A DNA stretch of 64,000 nucleotides, taken from the NCBI RefSeq assembly GCF_022919115.1, contig NZ_CP095072.1, positions 4,154,001-4,218,000 of the forward strand, read 5' to 3'. Within the stretch, counting starts at the first letter, position 1; each line of letters starts with the position of its first letter. Below are positions 19,391 through 28,200 of the stretch, piece after piece. Both the position numbers and the translations under genes were made by a program. The notes under the pieces are model-generated. The model had not been told where the DNA came from, did no database searches, and saw only the letters and a list, made by a program, of their open reading frames with translations. This stretch comes from Gracilibacillus caseinilyticus. Its GTDB lineage: Bacteria > Bacillota > Bacilli > Bacillales > Amphibacillaceae.

Positions 19391-19417
19391 ATATCGGCAT
19401 TATCTCTGAAAAGTTTA
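19391..19417 (-). promoter_or_regulatory. Consensus SigD promoter of flgM
   Basis: TAAA, exactly 15 bases, GCCGATAT on the minus strand: a perfect match to the SigD consensus. It can drive flgM-flgN-flgK-flgL and sets up the FlgM feedback loop. Confidence 0.92.
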
Positions 19418-19495
19418 ATATTCTTTTAGTATATCGGTTCCCTTGCCCAATGGAAATGGGACAAAAGTTACAGATGAATATACGATTTACTTTTT

Positions 19496-19900
19496 CTACT
19501 TTCTCGTGAAATAGGTTCTGGTTCGTTCTTCCCGAACACGTTTATTTACCTGTTCAATTTCCTGCTGGTGGCGTAATTCAGAAGTGATTTCATTACTGCA
19601 GTTCTCACAAATCTTCCCTTTCGTAATAGGATTCCCACAGCGTTCACATTTGTAAGTCAAATTAGGAAATTGTGATGAACGCAAGCGCTTATCTTTGACA
19701 AACTGCAAAATGACATCCTCTTCTACCCCTGTTGCCTCAACGATTTCCGGAATCGTCGCCTGTCTGTTCTCGCGTTTTTTTATAAAGTCATAGACGATTT
19801 GAAATTTTTTATCTTCTTCTTTTATACATTCTGCACAGATCGACCGTGAGGTTTTGACAAACACTTTATCACATCTGTCGCAGTTTGCTAAATCTGCCAT
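19496..19900 (-). CDS. yvyF: Flagellar operon protein YvyF
   Basis: 134 residues with two Cys4 clusters (CDRCDKVF...CAEC near 8-29 and CERCGNP...CENC near 83-100), a zinc-ribbon layout. B. subtilis yvyF occupies the same place between comFC and flgM, and is conserved as a flagellar-operon protein of unclear function, probably regulatory. A winged-helix-like region (IPEIVEATGVEEDVILQFV) separates the clusters. It begins 25 bases after comFC. Confidence 0.88.
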   Translation of the reverse strand: MADLANCDRCDKVFVKTSRSICAECIKEEDKKFQIVYDFIKKRENRQATIPEIVEATGVEEDVILQFVKDKRLRSSQFPNLTYKCERCGNPITKGKICENCSNEITSELRHQQEIEQVNKRVREERTRTYFTRK

Positions 19901-19924
19901 GTTAGCCCTACTTTCTTATTTCGA

Positions 19925-20614
19925 TTATCTCACCAATGTGAAACTGTATATAGCTTGACAGCCTGCTTGTTTCAACAAAGAAGCTGCATGATGAATGGTC
20001 ATACCGGTTGTATATATATCATCGACAAGTAAGACCTCGGTCTGAAGCGATTGGCTTAAGAAAAATGGATTTTCCGTACTTAGTCGTTGCTGTCTCGATT
20101 TTTTCGATTGTTTTTCAATGTGCACTGGATGTCTTGCCAATGCTTCGACAATCGGCAGCTTCCAGTGGGATGCCACCTTTTCCGCAAGTTGCAAGGACTG
20201 ATTGAAAGCACGTTCGTAGAGCCTTTGCTCTGATAAGGGAATGGGGATGATCGTTAACTTTTGCTTTGGGAAAAGGGGCTGTTTCAGATATGGGGTGAAC
20301 AACTCGATTAATTGATAATCACCGCGGTATTTCCATTGAGTAATGATCTCTTGCATAAACGGTGTGTAACGAAAAAGCGCACGATTATATTGGAGCGTAT
20401 CATGAAATTGCTTATTGTGCTCCCACTTCTGACAATCTGAACAAACAGCAGATTCCGGTAATTTTCGGCCACACTTCTTACAAATGGGACCTTGTATCCT
20501 TTCTAGCTTTTCTTGGCAAGCCGGACAAAGGGCACTGTTTTCTGGTGGCAGAAAAAGATTAGTCCACGTAATCGAATCAACGCTATCCTGCTGACAAATC
20601 AAACAGACATTCAT
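19925..20614 (-). CDS. comFC: Competence protein ComFC (phosphoribosyltransferase-like)
   Basis: 229 residues. An N-terminal zinc-binding region (CLICQQDS, CPACQEK, CKKCGRK, CSDCQKW) is followed by a phosphoribosyltransferase fold with the PRPP loop EVLLVDDIYTTGMTI near the C-terminus. ComFC is required for DNA uptake and works with the ComFA translocase. Its ATG overlaps the comFA stop by four bases (ATGA). B. subtilis has comFB between the two genes, and it is missing here. Confidence 0.93.
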   Translation of the reverse strand: MNVCLICQQDSVDSITWTNLFLPPENSALCPACQEKLERIQGPICKKCGRKLPESAVCSDCQKWEHNKQFHDTLQYNRALFRYTPFMQEIITQWKYRGDYQLIELFTPYLKQPLFPKQKLTIIPIPLSEQRLYERAFNQSLQLAEKVASHWKLPIVEALARHPVHIEKQSKKSRQQRLSTENPFFLSQSLQTEVLLVDDIYTTGMTIHHAASLLKQAGCQAIYSFTLVR

Positions 20615-21948
20615 AATATACTCCCCTTTTTATTCATCATTTTTATTTGATCAACCGCTGCTTCCATCGAATTTGTTTTGCCTTGATGAATGAACATCAC
20701 CTCTCCTGTCGGGTCATCAGGGCTTCTGCCTGCCCTTCCTGCAATTTGGACCAATGCTGCTTCGTCAAAAACGTGATGTCCGGCATCGATAACCACTACA
20801 TCAACAGATGGGAACGTAACCCCTCTTTCCAGAATCGTAGTTGTGACAAGAATATCGATTTCTTTCTTACGGAATTGTGCGATCTTTTCTTTTCGTTCGG
20901 GATCATCTGCATGAACGGATACTGCTTGAAAGAATGGGGCTACTGTTTTCATTCTTGCTATGGTAGGAACAAAAAGTAACAACTGCCTTCTGTCGGATCT
21001 GTTTTTGATGAATTTAGTGAGCGCGTGAGGTTGTTTTCCATTATCCAGTTTTTTTCGTAATTGCCATTCAATTTGTAATTGAGGAACTGGCAGGGGCTGA
21101 CCGTGAAAGCGAATCGGAACAAACTGGACATCTAATTTTTTAGAAGAAATCGCCCGTTTTTGTTTTGATCTTGGTGTAGCAGTCAGGTATATTTTCGATG
21201 CTGCTTGTTTGCATGCTCTGTCTGCCAGGAAGGATAATGTCTGATCATGATGAAACGGAAAAGCATCGATTTCGTCAATAATCATAACATCGAATGCATC
21301 GTGGTAACGGATAAGCTGGTGTGTGGTGCTGATGATGAATTGCCCGACATCGGTTCTATCAGAACTGTCGGCGTATAGGGCTTCGATTTCTGTGTGAGGA
21401 AAAGCACTCTGCATTCGAGGGAAAAGTTCGCGGACGACATCTGCTCGAGGGGTGGCCAGGCAGATTCTTTTGTTAGTTTGGATCGCTTCTGTAATTGCTG
21501 GAAACAACATTTCTGTTTTTCCAGCACCACAGACCGCCCATACTAGCAGTTCTTTCTTAGCGTAGGCTATTGCCTCTTTAATGGCAGTAGCCGCTGTTTG
21601 CTGCTGTTCTGTTAATTCTCCTTGCCACCTGCACGGATCAGTTTGTAGGCGCCACCTGGGCTTGTCCCCATTCCAGCTTAATAATGGCTCACACGCTAGG
21701 ACTCGAGCTGTCTGCAGACAACGGCGGCAATAAAGATGTTCCTGCTCACATCTTGCGCACGGAATCATTGCAAAAAGATGCTTGGATTTGTTGCCACAGC
21801 GACAGCATTGATAGTGAAAATATTTTTTTATAATCGATGGCTGTTTTTTTAAGTGATTCGTTCGCAGTAAGTATGAAATCGTTGGGGCGGAAAGAGGGAT
21901 TTCCGAAGTTAAAGATAGTTTGCCAGCAAGAATATTAGCAAAATTCAT
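20611..21948 (-). CDS. comFA: DNA uptake helicase/translocase ComFA
   Basis: 445 residues, superfamily 2 DEAD-box ATPase. Four-Cys zinc finger (CCRCGN...CARC...CRRC, about 48-79), Walker A AVCGAGKTEM, Walker B MIIDEIDAFPF, motif III YLTATPR, and motif VI QIAGRAGRSPDDP. It is thought to drive single-stranded DNA through ComEC in the cytoplasm. There is no K-box in the 49-base gap from degV, and the gap instead holds a hairpin. Competence control therefore is not visible locally. Confidence 0.95.
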   Translation of the reverse strand: MNFANILAGKLSLTSEIPLSAPTISYLLRTNHLKKQPSIIKKYFHYQCCRCGNKSKHLFAMIPCARCEQEHLYCRRCLQTARVLACEPLLSWNGDKPRWRLQTDPCRWQGELTEQQQTAATAIKEAIAYAKKELLVWAVCGAGKTEMLFPAITEAIQTNKRICLATPRADVVRELFPRMQSAFPHTEIEALYADSSDRTDVGQFIISTTHQLIRYHDAFDVMIIDEIDAFPFHHDQTLSFLADRACKQAASKIYLTATPRSKQKRAISSKKLDVQFVPIRFHGQPLPVPQLQIEWQLRKKLDNGKQPHALTKFIKNRSDRRQLLLFVPTIARMKTVAPFFQAVSVHADDPERKEKIAQFRKKEIDILVTTTILERGVTFPSVDVVVIDAGHHVFDEAALVQIAGRAGRSPDDPTGEVMFIHQGKTNSMEAAVDQIKMMNKKGSIL

Positions 21949-21970
21949 AGCATACCTCCAATGAATAAAG

Positions 21971-21993
21971 AGGTGAGGATCTGTGCCTCACCT
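21971..21993 (-). terminator. Hairpin between degV and comFA
   Basis: Perfect 8-bp stem AGGTGAGG with a seven-base loop, followed on the minus strand by CTTTATT. It is four bases after the degV stop and may terminate or attenuate transcription into comFA. Confidence 0.6.
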
Positions 21994-21997
21994 GTAG

Positions 21998-22840
21998 TTA
22001 TGGTTTATACCAGCCAAGACCTAACGCACCTTCACCGAGATGGGTCCCGATAACCGGTCCGAAATAGCTCACGGAAATATCGACATTTGGATATTGTGCC
22101 ACTAACTCATCTCGTAATTCTCGTGCTTCCTCCGGGCGGTTGGCATGTATCATCGTGGCACGAATCGGAACGCCGGTTGACGCATCTTCATCAAACAGTT
22201 GAAAAATTCGCTTTAACGCTTTTTTCTTTGTACGGATTCTTTCGAATGGAACAATTTTAGTATCTTCAAAATGAAGGATTGGCTTAACCTGCAACATACT
22301 GCCGATTAATGCCTGGGCACCATTCAATCGCCCGCCACGATGCAAGTGACTTAAATCATCGGCCATAAAGTAAGCGCGGAGGGAATCTTTCATTTCGTGA
22401 AGACGAGCTAAAATAGCTTTGGCATCTTGCCCAGCACTCGCCATTTCAGCAGCTTCCAATGCATAAAAGCCCTGGGCCATACAGCTTATTTCGGAGTCAA
22501 ACGGATAGATCTCAATGCCATCCACCATATCCTGTGCTGTGATGACGGATTGATAGGTACCACTAATACCGCTGGATAAGGTAATAAAGATCGCCTGGTC
22601 ATACTCTTTAGCAAGCTCTTCTAACTTTTCAGTTATGTAACCGATGGAAGGTTGAGAAGTCTTCGGCAATTGCTCTACTTCCTTTACTTTTTGGTAAAAG
22701 GACTCGGTTGAAATATCCATTTCCTCCTGATAGGATTCCTGACCGAAAATAACATTCAACGGCACCATATGTATATTTTTTTCAATTCTTTGCTGTTCAG
22801 GTATATATGTCGTACTGTCAGTTATGACCGCAACTTTCAT
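21998..22840 (-). CDS. degV: DegV family fatty-acid-binding protein
   Basis: 280 residues with the DegV start VAVITDSTTYIP, the lipid-pocket stretch TSQPS (about 59-63) and ITLSSGISGTYQS (about 84-96), and the conserved GTHLGEGALGLGW near the C-terminus. DegV/FakB proteins bind fatty acids and hand them to a kinase. In B. subtilis degV directly follows degU. Here a dehydrogenase gene with its own terminator is inserted, so linkage to degU transcription is broken. Confidence 0.93.
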   Translation of the reverse strand: MKVAVITDSTTYIPEQQRIEKNIHMVPLNVIFGQESYQEEMDISTESFYQKVKEVEQLPKTSQPSIGYITEKLEELAKEYDQAIFITLSSGISGTYQSVITAQDMVDGIEIYPFDSEISCMAQGFYALEAAEMASAGQDAKAILARLHEMKDSLRAYFMADDLSHLHRGGRLNGAQALIGSMLQVKPILHFEDTKIVPFERIRTKKKALKRIFQLFDEDASTGVPIRATMIHANRPEEARELRDELVAQYPNVDISVSYFGPVIGTHLGEGALGLGWYKP

Positions 22841-23012
22841 AAAATATCGAACCTTTCTACTAAAATGGTTTACTCCCCTATATTCTACCTAATAATCTTG
22901 CAAATGCATAGTCAAAGTTTGAGAAGGTTACCAGAACTTTAAGCGAGCGTAATGGGCTGGTCATCATTACCTCCAACAATTGATTATGATTCTAATTCAT
23001 CTGACAAACAAA

Positions 23013-23043
23013 AAATGGACTGCCTTAAAGCGTCAGTCCATTT
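23013..23043 (-). terminator. Terminator of the inserted SDR gene
   Basis: A 10-bp stem (AAATGGACTG and complement) with an 11-base loop, then TTTTTTG on the minus strand, about 85 bases after the SDR stop. Confidence 0.85.
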
Positions 23044-23128
23044 CTTCTCTATAGAGTATTTATTTGTGTTAGGCATTCATTGTATCAATACGATGTTTTT
23101 ACGTGGGTTTTCACTTGGAACTTCAACA

Positions 23129-23899
23129 TTATACAGATGTAGCACCCTGTCCACCGTCTATCCGATAATAGGATCCTGAAATAAATGATGCTTTTTCTGA
23201 TGATAAAAACACCATTAAATCAGCAATTTCTTCTGGAGTGGAATAACGATTCATCGGAACACTTGCTTCAAATTTTGTTCTGGCTTCTTCTTCGCTTCCA
23301 GGCATAGCATTCGATTCAATCGATCTCATCATTTGTGTATCCACTCCAGATGGGGCTATGGCATTAACGCGCACACCATATTCCGCCGCTTCTAGTGATG
23401 CTGTTTTATTTAATCCAATCAGAGCATGTTTAGATGCTACATATAACCCCATTCCTGGAGCACCTAATAATCCACCGTTTGAAGCAGTGTTGACTATAGC
23501 GCCATTTTTTTGCTTCTTCATCACTGGCAGTACATGTTTTAATCCAAGAAATGCACCTAATACATTAACGCCGATTACGGCCTGAAAGTTATCTACTGTT
23601 TGTTCATCTAAATTAGCGAATTTGCCATTGATTCCTGCATTATTAATAAATACATCAATAGCTCCCCATTTAGTTAGGGTGGTCTCTACATATGTTTTCA
23701 CATCATCTTCTTTCGTTACATCCGCCGACAGTAATAAAATATCTTCTGCTTCTACATCTTTTGCTTTTTGTTGTATAGCATCTTTAGATAAATCGACAAG
23801 AGCTAGTTTTGCCCCTTCCTTGGCAAATGCTTTAGCAGCTGCAATACCTATTCCGCCTGCTGCTCCAGTTATTAAGACTACTTTTTCTTTTAAACTCAA
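23129..23899 (-). CDS. Short-chain dehydrogenase/reductase inserted between degU and degV
   Basis: 256 residues, classical SDR. Cofactor loop TGAAGGIGIA (11-20), NNAG (86-89), catalytic Ser in NTASNGG and the Y-K pair in YVASKHAL. The D at the end of beta-2 (ALVDLS) suggests NAD(H) preference. The substrate cannot be predicted. AAGGAGTG precedes the start. This gene is foreign to the conserved degS-degU-degV order and lies next to the stump of another SDR gene (23934-24035), which points to an insertion or a cassette that has partly decayed. Confidence 0.85.
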   Translation of the reverse strand: MSLKEKVVLITGAAGGIGIAAAKAFAKEGAKLALVDLSKDAIQQKAKDVEAEDILLLSADVTKEDDVKTYVETTLTKWGAIDVFINNAGINGKFANLDEQTVDNFQAVIGVNVLGAFLGLKHVLPVMKKQKNGAIVNTASNGGLLGAPGMGLYVASKHALIGLNKTASLEAAEYGVRVNAIAPSGVDTQMMRSIESNAMPGSEEEARTKFEASVPMNRYSTPEEIADLMVFLSSEKASFISGSYYRIDGGQGATSV

Positions 23900-23933
23900 T
23901 GTATTTCACTCCTTAGTTCGTTAAATTAAATAA

Positions 23934-24035
23934 TTAAATCGCAGTGAACCCTCCGATAGGAACAACTGCACCATTAATATAGGTTCTTCATCACCTAATA
24001 AAAATGCTGCATCTTCACCTGTATAAAGTTTTTCC
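23934..24035 (-). pseudogene. C-terminal remnant of a second SDR gene
   Basis: Read on the minus strand, one frame gives KLYTGEDAAFLLGDEE. After a one-base shift the next frame gives YINGAVVPIGGFTAI and a stop at 23934-23936. Together these match the usual end of an SDR protein (FLLSDEASYINGAVVPxDGGFTA). The frame is closed by a stop just upstream, and no start or cofactor loop exists. The fragment is not a copy of the adjacent intact SDR, whose end reads ISGSYYRIDGGQG. Confidence 0.75.
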
Positions 24036-24124
24036 TGCTAGTGAGATAATTATACCTTAGTAGTTATATGATTCTAGCAAAAATACATCCTTGATATGTC
24101 GTTAAGCCAAGTAAGCAAATTGAA

Positions 24125-24164
24125 AGGGCGGCATTTACCAACAATCTGTTAGTAATGCCGCCCT
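24125..24164 (-). terminator. Terminator of degU
   Basis: A GC-rich 11-bp stem (AGGGCGGCATT and complement) with further pairing toward the loop, followed on the minus strand by TTTCAATTT. It lies 28 bases after the degU stop. Confidence 0.85.
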
Positions 24165-24191
24165 GACTTCTCAGTATTTATTGGCTATTCC

Positions 24192-24893
24192 TTAAAGGAT
24201 TTCAACCCATCCTCGTTTGATGGCAATAACCACTGCTTGTGTACGATCTTTCACTTTCATTTTTTGCAAGATGCTGCTGACATGGTTTTTGACTGTCTTT
24301 TCGCTGATATACAGTGATTCAGAGATGCCTTTATTGCTTTTACCTTCTGCAAGTAGTTGCAAGACTTGGCACTCACGTCTGGTGAGTAAATGAAGTGGTT
24401 TGCGATGCTCTACTTCTTTTAGTTTCGATAACGTATTATCTGAATCGTAAAGCGCATCCTCTTCTGTCACTAAGCGACGATATTCTTTTACTAAATTATG
24501 TGTTACCTTCGGATGCAGGTATGAGCCGCCTTCTGATACAACAGAAATAGCGTCAATTAATGCATCTGAATCCATCTCTTTCAGTAAGTAACCTTGTGCA
24601 CCAGATTTCAAGGCATGTGTTACATAGTTTTCATCATCATGAATCGATAAAATAATTACTTTCACACCAGGATATCGTTCTAATAAATCTGCCGTAGCTT
24701 CGACACCATTTACACCTGGCATGTTAATATCCATTAACACAACATCAGGCTTGTATTTTTTTACGAGCTCAACAGCCATTGCTCCGTCGTCACCCTCAGC
24801 TAGTACGTTAAAACCTGTTTCTAATTCTAATATTCGTTTGACACCTTCACGAAATAATTTGTGATCATCGATTAATACAATATTCGTTGTCAT
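24192..24893 (-). CDS. degU: Two-component response regulator DegU
   Basis: 233 residues. Receiver domain 1-120 with the phospho-acceptor D55 ([10 protein letters not shown]) and acidic pocket D9-D10. LuxR-type HTH at about 165-230 ([26 protein letters not shown]). It partners DegS, 133 bases upstream. In Bacillus DegU unphosphorylated promotes competence and phosphorylated promotes exoenzymes and biofilm while repressing motility, which suits its place beside com and flagellar genes. GAGGAGGA precedes the ATG. Confidence 0.97.
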   Translation of the reverse strand: MTTNIVLIDDHKLFREGVKRILELETGFNVLAEGDDGAMAVELVKKYKPDVVLMDINMPGVNGVEATADLLERYPGVKVIILSIHDDENYVTHALKSGAQGYLLKEMDSDALIDAISVVSEGGSYLHPKVTHNLVKEYRRLVTEEDALYDSDNTLSKLKEVEHRKPLHLLTRRECQVLQLLAEGKSNKGISESLYISEKTVKNHVSSILQKMKVKDRTQAVVIAIKRGWVEIL

Positions 24894-25025
24894 GAAAAAT
24901 CCTCCTCTTGTTCCATATTCATTTTTTTATGTGATTATGACGTGTACGATGTTGATTCATTTTACGTATTGGTTGTGCAACTTAAACATTATACATGATT
25001 TGGCTCAAATTGCATGGGATATGCG

Positions 25026-26150
25026 TTATGCAATCGGAATTTCTATCCATACTTTCGTGCCGATCCCTTCTTTGCTAGTGATCTGAATATCACCATCCAG
25101 AATATCAACGCGTTCGTGCATTCCTATTATACCAAAAGATTTGTCCTTTTTATCGCCTTGCTCAAAACCCGATCCATTATCGGTGATCGTTGCCATTACT
25201 TTTTCGTCGGTTATCTCGACATACACATTGATGGAACTGGCATTGGCGTGTTTGATCGCATTTTGAATCGATTCCTGGATCAATCGGAACAAAGCGACTT
25301 CGTACTGATTGTCAAGTCTTTTATCTTGAGATTGGTAAGTAAATTTAATATTGGAATGCTGATCTTCCAAAGTAGTTATATATTTTTTGATAGTTGGAAT
25401 TAAGCCTAAATCATCTAGCGCCATAGGTCGTAAGTCGTAAATAATTCTTCTTACTTCATAAAGAGACTCACGTATCATCATTCGGACGTTACGCATTTCC
25501 TTGACGGCACTGTCGATATCTCCTTTTTTATATGTACGATCAACAATTTCAGAACGCAGCATAATATTTGCAAGCATTTGTGCTGGTCCATCATGCATTT
25601 CCCTTGATAATCTTCGACGCTCTTCTTCCTGAGCTTCAATAATTTTTAACCCGAACTGCTGCTTCTCATGAGCATCATGAATTAAGTCTGATACTTGTTT
25701 GAAATCTTCATTTAAATAATTCAATACGATTGATATTTTTCCCACTAAACTTTCTGCACGCTCGACCATTTGTTCAATAGATTTCAAACGCAATTCAATT
25801 TCATCCCGCCGGTCGCGCAAGATTTTTTCTTTATCCCGTTTGACAAGTAATTCCGTTTGTAATCGATGTGCTGTTTCATATACTTCTCTAACTTTATCTT
25901 CGGCATACAATTGGAAATTTTCACTAACATCTGATAATTTTTTTCTTGCGACTCTTGCTTTGTACTCTAATTGATCACTTTCTGCAATAACGCTTGTGAC
26001 TTGTTCCTTGAGCACCAACAGCTCTTTGTGCATGTTCTCGTATTCTTTGCGAGAATCCTCAGCAATTTCAAAAACTTCATCCTGACTGTTTTTTACTGTA
26101 TCAATCATCTCTTCTATAATATAATCTAAGGTACGATCTTTGGCTTCCAT
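25026..26150 (-). CDS. degS: Sensor histidine kinase DegS
   Basis: 374 residues, a soluble kinase. Long N-terminal coiled-coil sensor region (1-160), HisKA_3 domain with phospho-accepting H186 in REMHDGPAQML, and a HATPase_c domain with N-box NAIKHA and G-boxes DNGSGF and SFGIIGM. The region RRIIYDLRPMALDDLGL is nearly invariant in DegS. The frame opens at a TTG (26177), but the ATG at 26150 follows GAGGA by seven bases and gives a length close to B. subtilis DegS (385). It is divergent from yvyE, as in Bacillus. Confidence 0.96.
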   Translation of the reverse strand: MEAKDRTLDYIIEEMIDTVKNSQDEVFEIAEDSRKEYENMHKELLVLKEQVTSVIAESDQLEYKARVARKKLSDVSENFQLYAEDKVREVYETAHRLQTELLVKRDKEKILRDRRDEIELRLKSIEQMVERAESLVGKISIVLNYLNEDFKQVSDLIHDAHEKQQFGLKIIEAQEEERRRLSREMHDGPAQMLANIMLRSEIVDRTYKKGDIDSAVKEMRNVRMMIRESLYEVRRIIYDLRPMALDDLGLIPTIKKYITTLEDQHSNIKFTYQSQDKRLDNQYEVALFRLIQESIQNAIKHANASSINVYVEITDEKVMATITDNGSGFEQGDKKDKSFGIIGMHERVDILDGDIQITSKEGIGTKVWIEIPIA

Positions 26151-26299
26151 ATCAAAATCCTCACCATCTAGTATCAACTATACGATACGATTTAATTAGT
26201 ACTTTTTTAGGGGGTTTTTTTTATATTCTTTATTCCCTATTACAATCATTTTACACCGGTTATGGATAATTACAAACGTTTTAGGAGGAATTATGTGAT

Positions 26300-26941
26300 A
26301 TGTTGAATCAATATTATACCGTTAAGCAAGAAGGAATGGATGAACAAGTCATCCAAAAATCGCGTTTCATTGGGTATGTAAAGCGTGTTAATTCAGAGGA
26401 AGAAGCCCAGCAATTCATTCAAGCGATGAAAAAAAAGCATGCCGATGCTACCCATAACTGCTCAGCCTATATGATTGGTGAGCACGATCAAATCCAAAAA
26501 GCTAACGATGACGGGGAACCGAGTGGTACAGCTGGCGTGCCCATCTTGGAAGTATTAAAAAAACGCGAATTAAAAGATACGGCCATTGTGATCACGAGAT
26601 ATTTTGGCGGCATCAAACTTGGTGCAGGAGGCTTAATTCGCGCATATGCAAGCACGACAACACTGGCAATCAACTCTACGGGAGTTGTCGAACGAAAAAG
26701 AATGAAGCAGTTTTTTGTCAAGGTTGACTACACCTTGCTTGGGAAACTGGAAAATGAATTACGTCAATCCGATTACCTGCTAGAAGAGATCCAATACTTG
26801 GATAACGTCACATTTCACGTTCGGGTATTAATCGGCGAGGAAGACTCATTTATAGCCTGGATAACTGATTTGACTAGTGGGAACGCTGAAGTAATCGAAG
26901 GCAATGACTCTTACATAGAAATCGACGTCGAAACTATGTGA
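26300..26941 (+). CDS. yvyE: YigZ/IMPACT family protein YvyE
   Basis: 213 residues. The N-terminal IMPACT domain contains KSRFIGYVKRV, THNCSAYMIG, NDDGEPSGTAG and TRYFGGIKLGAGGL, and the C-terminal half is the DUF1949 domain. The family is linked to translation control (IMPACT) and, in some assays, peptidase activity; the B. subtilis function is not settled. AGGAGG precedes the start. The gene stands divergent to degS as in Bacillus, but the usual next neighbours (LCP/lytR, tagO) are not found. Confidence 0.94.
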   Translation: MLNQYYTVKQEGMDEQVIQKSRFIGYVKRVNSEEEAQQFIQAMKKKHADATHNCSAYMIGEHDQIQKANDDGEPSGTAGVPILEVLKKRELKDTAIVITRYFGGIKLGAGGLIRAYASTTTLAINSTGVVERKRMKQFFVKVDYTLLGKLENELRQSDYLLEEIQYLDNVTFHVRVLIGEEDSFIAWITDLTSGNAEVIEGNDSYIEIDVETM

Positions 26942-26962
26942 CTATTTCCCCGGAAATAAAAT

Positions 26963-26987
26963 AGAGTGTGATTTTTACTCACACTCT
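26963..26987 (+). terminator. Terminator of yvyE
   Basis: Perfect 9-bp stem AGAGTGTGA with a seven-base loop, then AATTAC and seven T. It overlaps the stop codon of the small minus-strand frame 26986-27135 and may serve both genes. Confidence 0.85.
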
Positions 26988-27135
26988 AATTACTTTTTTT
27001 AAAAGGTAATAAATTGGCTTGTTTCATTTCTTTTGTTAATCGTTTTATAAAATCTTGTGAATTATTAATCTGTTGTGTTTCCGTCTGGTCTCTCATCTTT
27101 TCTAAAATCGAACGATAAATCTCCTGTTCAGTCAA
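26986..27135 (-). CDS. Small hypothetical protein, 49 residues
   Basis: TTG start with AAAAGGGG eight bases upstream, 49 codons, stop inside the yvyE terminator. The product is amphipathic and helical (LTEQEIYRSILEKMRDQTET near the start, KRLTKEMKQANLLPFKKSN at the end), with no Cys or membrane segment. Codon composition is coding-like and the frame neatly fills the gap between yvyE and vanZ. I know no family. It could be a real small protein or a chance frame. Confidence 0.5.
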   Translation of the reverse strand: MTEQEIYRSILEKMRDQTETQQINNSQDFIKRLTKEMKQANLLPFKKSN

Positions 27136-27183
27136 ACGATTCAACCCCTTTTCCCATCCTACCGTTAGTATATGATTGTTTGA

Positions 27184-27666
27184 TTATTTTCGTAACTTGT
27201 TTCCTATTAAAATAGCTAAAATCCCTATTAATGCTCCTAGGCTATCAATCATAACATCCCCAGCGTAAGGTGTGCGTCCTGCTGTAAATACTTGATGCCA
27301 CTCATCACTTATGGCATACAGAACTGTCAGCAAAAAAGATAGAACAGCTACTAACTTTTGCGATCGCAAAGGAAAACTCTTACGCATAGCTATATAAAAA
27401 GAACATGCTAGAGTTAAAAATACGAAAAAATGTGCTCCTTTACGCACGATAAATTCGACAACCCCTTCAACACCAAGTGCAGCGACACTCACTTCACTGT
27501 GATGAAAATCGAACACTACTGGCGACAAGACAGACTCCAAAAAAGATAAATCTACATATGTAGAAAGAAATGGCTTGATATCTTGTTGTGGATAAGGTTG
27601 ATCAGATACTAAATAGATTACCCACATCAAAACGAAAGGAAACATCCAATATATTATTTTCTTCAT
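27184..27666 (-). CDS. VanZ family membrane protein
   Basis: 160 residues with four membrane helices. The VanZ signatures are the DKxxHFxxF-like KGAHFFVFLTLACSFY and SDEWHQVFTAGRTPYAGDVMIDSLGALIG. VanZ gives low-level teicoplanin resistance in enterococci, but most Bacillaceae homologues have no assigned role. It begins with a short hydrophobic helix (about 4-21) and an extracellular loop. It is the first gene read away from the SinR-like gene and has no obvious partner. Confidence 0.85.
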   Translation of the reverse strand: MKKIIYWMFPFVLMWVIYLVSDQPYPQQDIKPFLSTYVDLSFLESVLSPVVFDFHHSEVSVAALGVEGVVEFIVRKGAHFFVFLTLACSFYIAMRKSFPLRSQKLVAVLSFLLTVLYAISDEWHQVFTAGRTPYAGDVMIDSLGALIGILAILIGNKLRK

Positions 27667-27819
27667 TAAGCGCCAATACCTCTATATTTATTCGAAATGA
27701 TTTCGAGTATTTATGTCCACTTCTTGTACTATTTTTACATTTTTTTGCTGTTCATGCAATACACTATTATCTATTATTACATATATATCCACTCTACGCT
27801 ATTAGATTTATTCCATGGA

Positions 27820-27869
27820 ACCAAATAAAAGTCAGTTACTTATTCCAAAGTGACTGACTTTTATTTGGT
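27820..27869 (-). terminator. Terminator of the SinR-like gene
   Basis: A 17-bp perfect stem (27820-27836 with 27853-27869) around a 16-base loop, with the T-rich side in the stem. It ends four bases from the stop codon of the minus-strand regulator. Confidence 0.85.
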
Positions 27870-27873
27870 CCAT

Positions 27874-28200
27874 TCATTTATTTAGTTTCCACTTATTAAA
27901 GTCGAGAAATTCTTTGAATTCTTGCTTTGATACACCAGATTTCATAGCTTCTTCTGCTAACTTTAACCACTCTTCATCAAGCTGTTGTTTTAGTTCCTGA
28001 TCAGATTGTGACATTAATAATTCGTTGACGGTAACACCTAGAACTTTTCCTACCTTCTCCATAAATTGAATCGAAGGATTCGATTGAATGCCACGTTCAA
28101 TGGAGCTTAAATATGACTTTGCTACACCAGCTTGCTCAGCTACCTCTGACAAAGACATACGTTTTTGTTTGCGCAGTTCTTTAATTTTTTCCCCAATCAC
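27874..28200 (-). CDS. sinR: SinR-like XRE transcriptional regulator
   Basis: 108 residues beginning at GTG with AGGTGA six bases upstream. The N-terminal HTH (1-65) aligns closely with B. subtilis SinR (GVAKSYLSSIERGIQSNPSI). The C-terminal segment SGVSKQEFKEFLDFNKWKL matches the SinR oligomerisation/SinI-binding helices. SinR represses matrix genes and so favours motility. No sinI is adjacent. Targets here are unknown; the exopolysaccharide operon at the window start is one candidate. Confidence 0.88.
   Translation of the reverse strand: MIGEKIKELRKQKRMSLSEVAEQAGVAKSYLSSIERGIQSNPSIQFMEKVGKVLGVTVNELLMSQSDQELKQQLDEEWLKLAEEAMKSGVSKQEFKEFLDFNKWKLNK

Noticed and set aside
22847..22880. SigD-like ATATCGAA sequence upstream of degV
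   Set aside because: The matching TTTA lies 17 rather than 15 bases away and the -10 lacks the GCC core.
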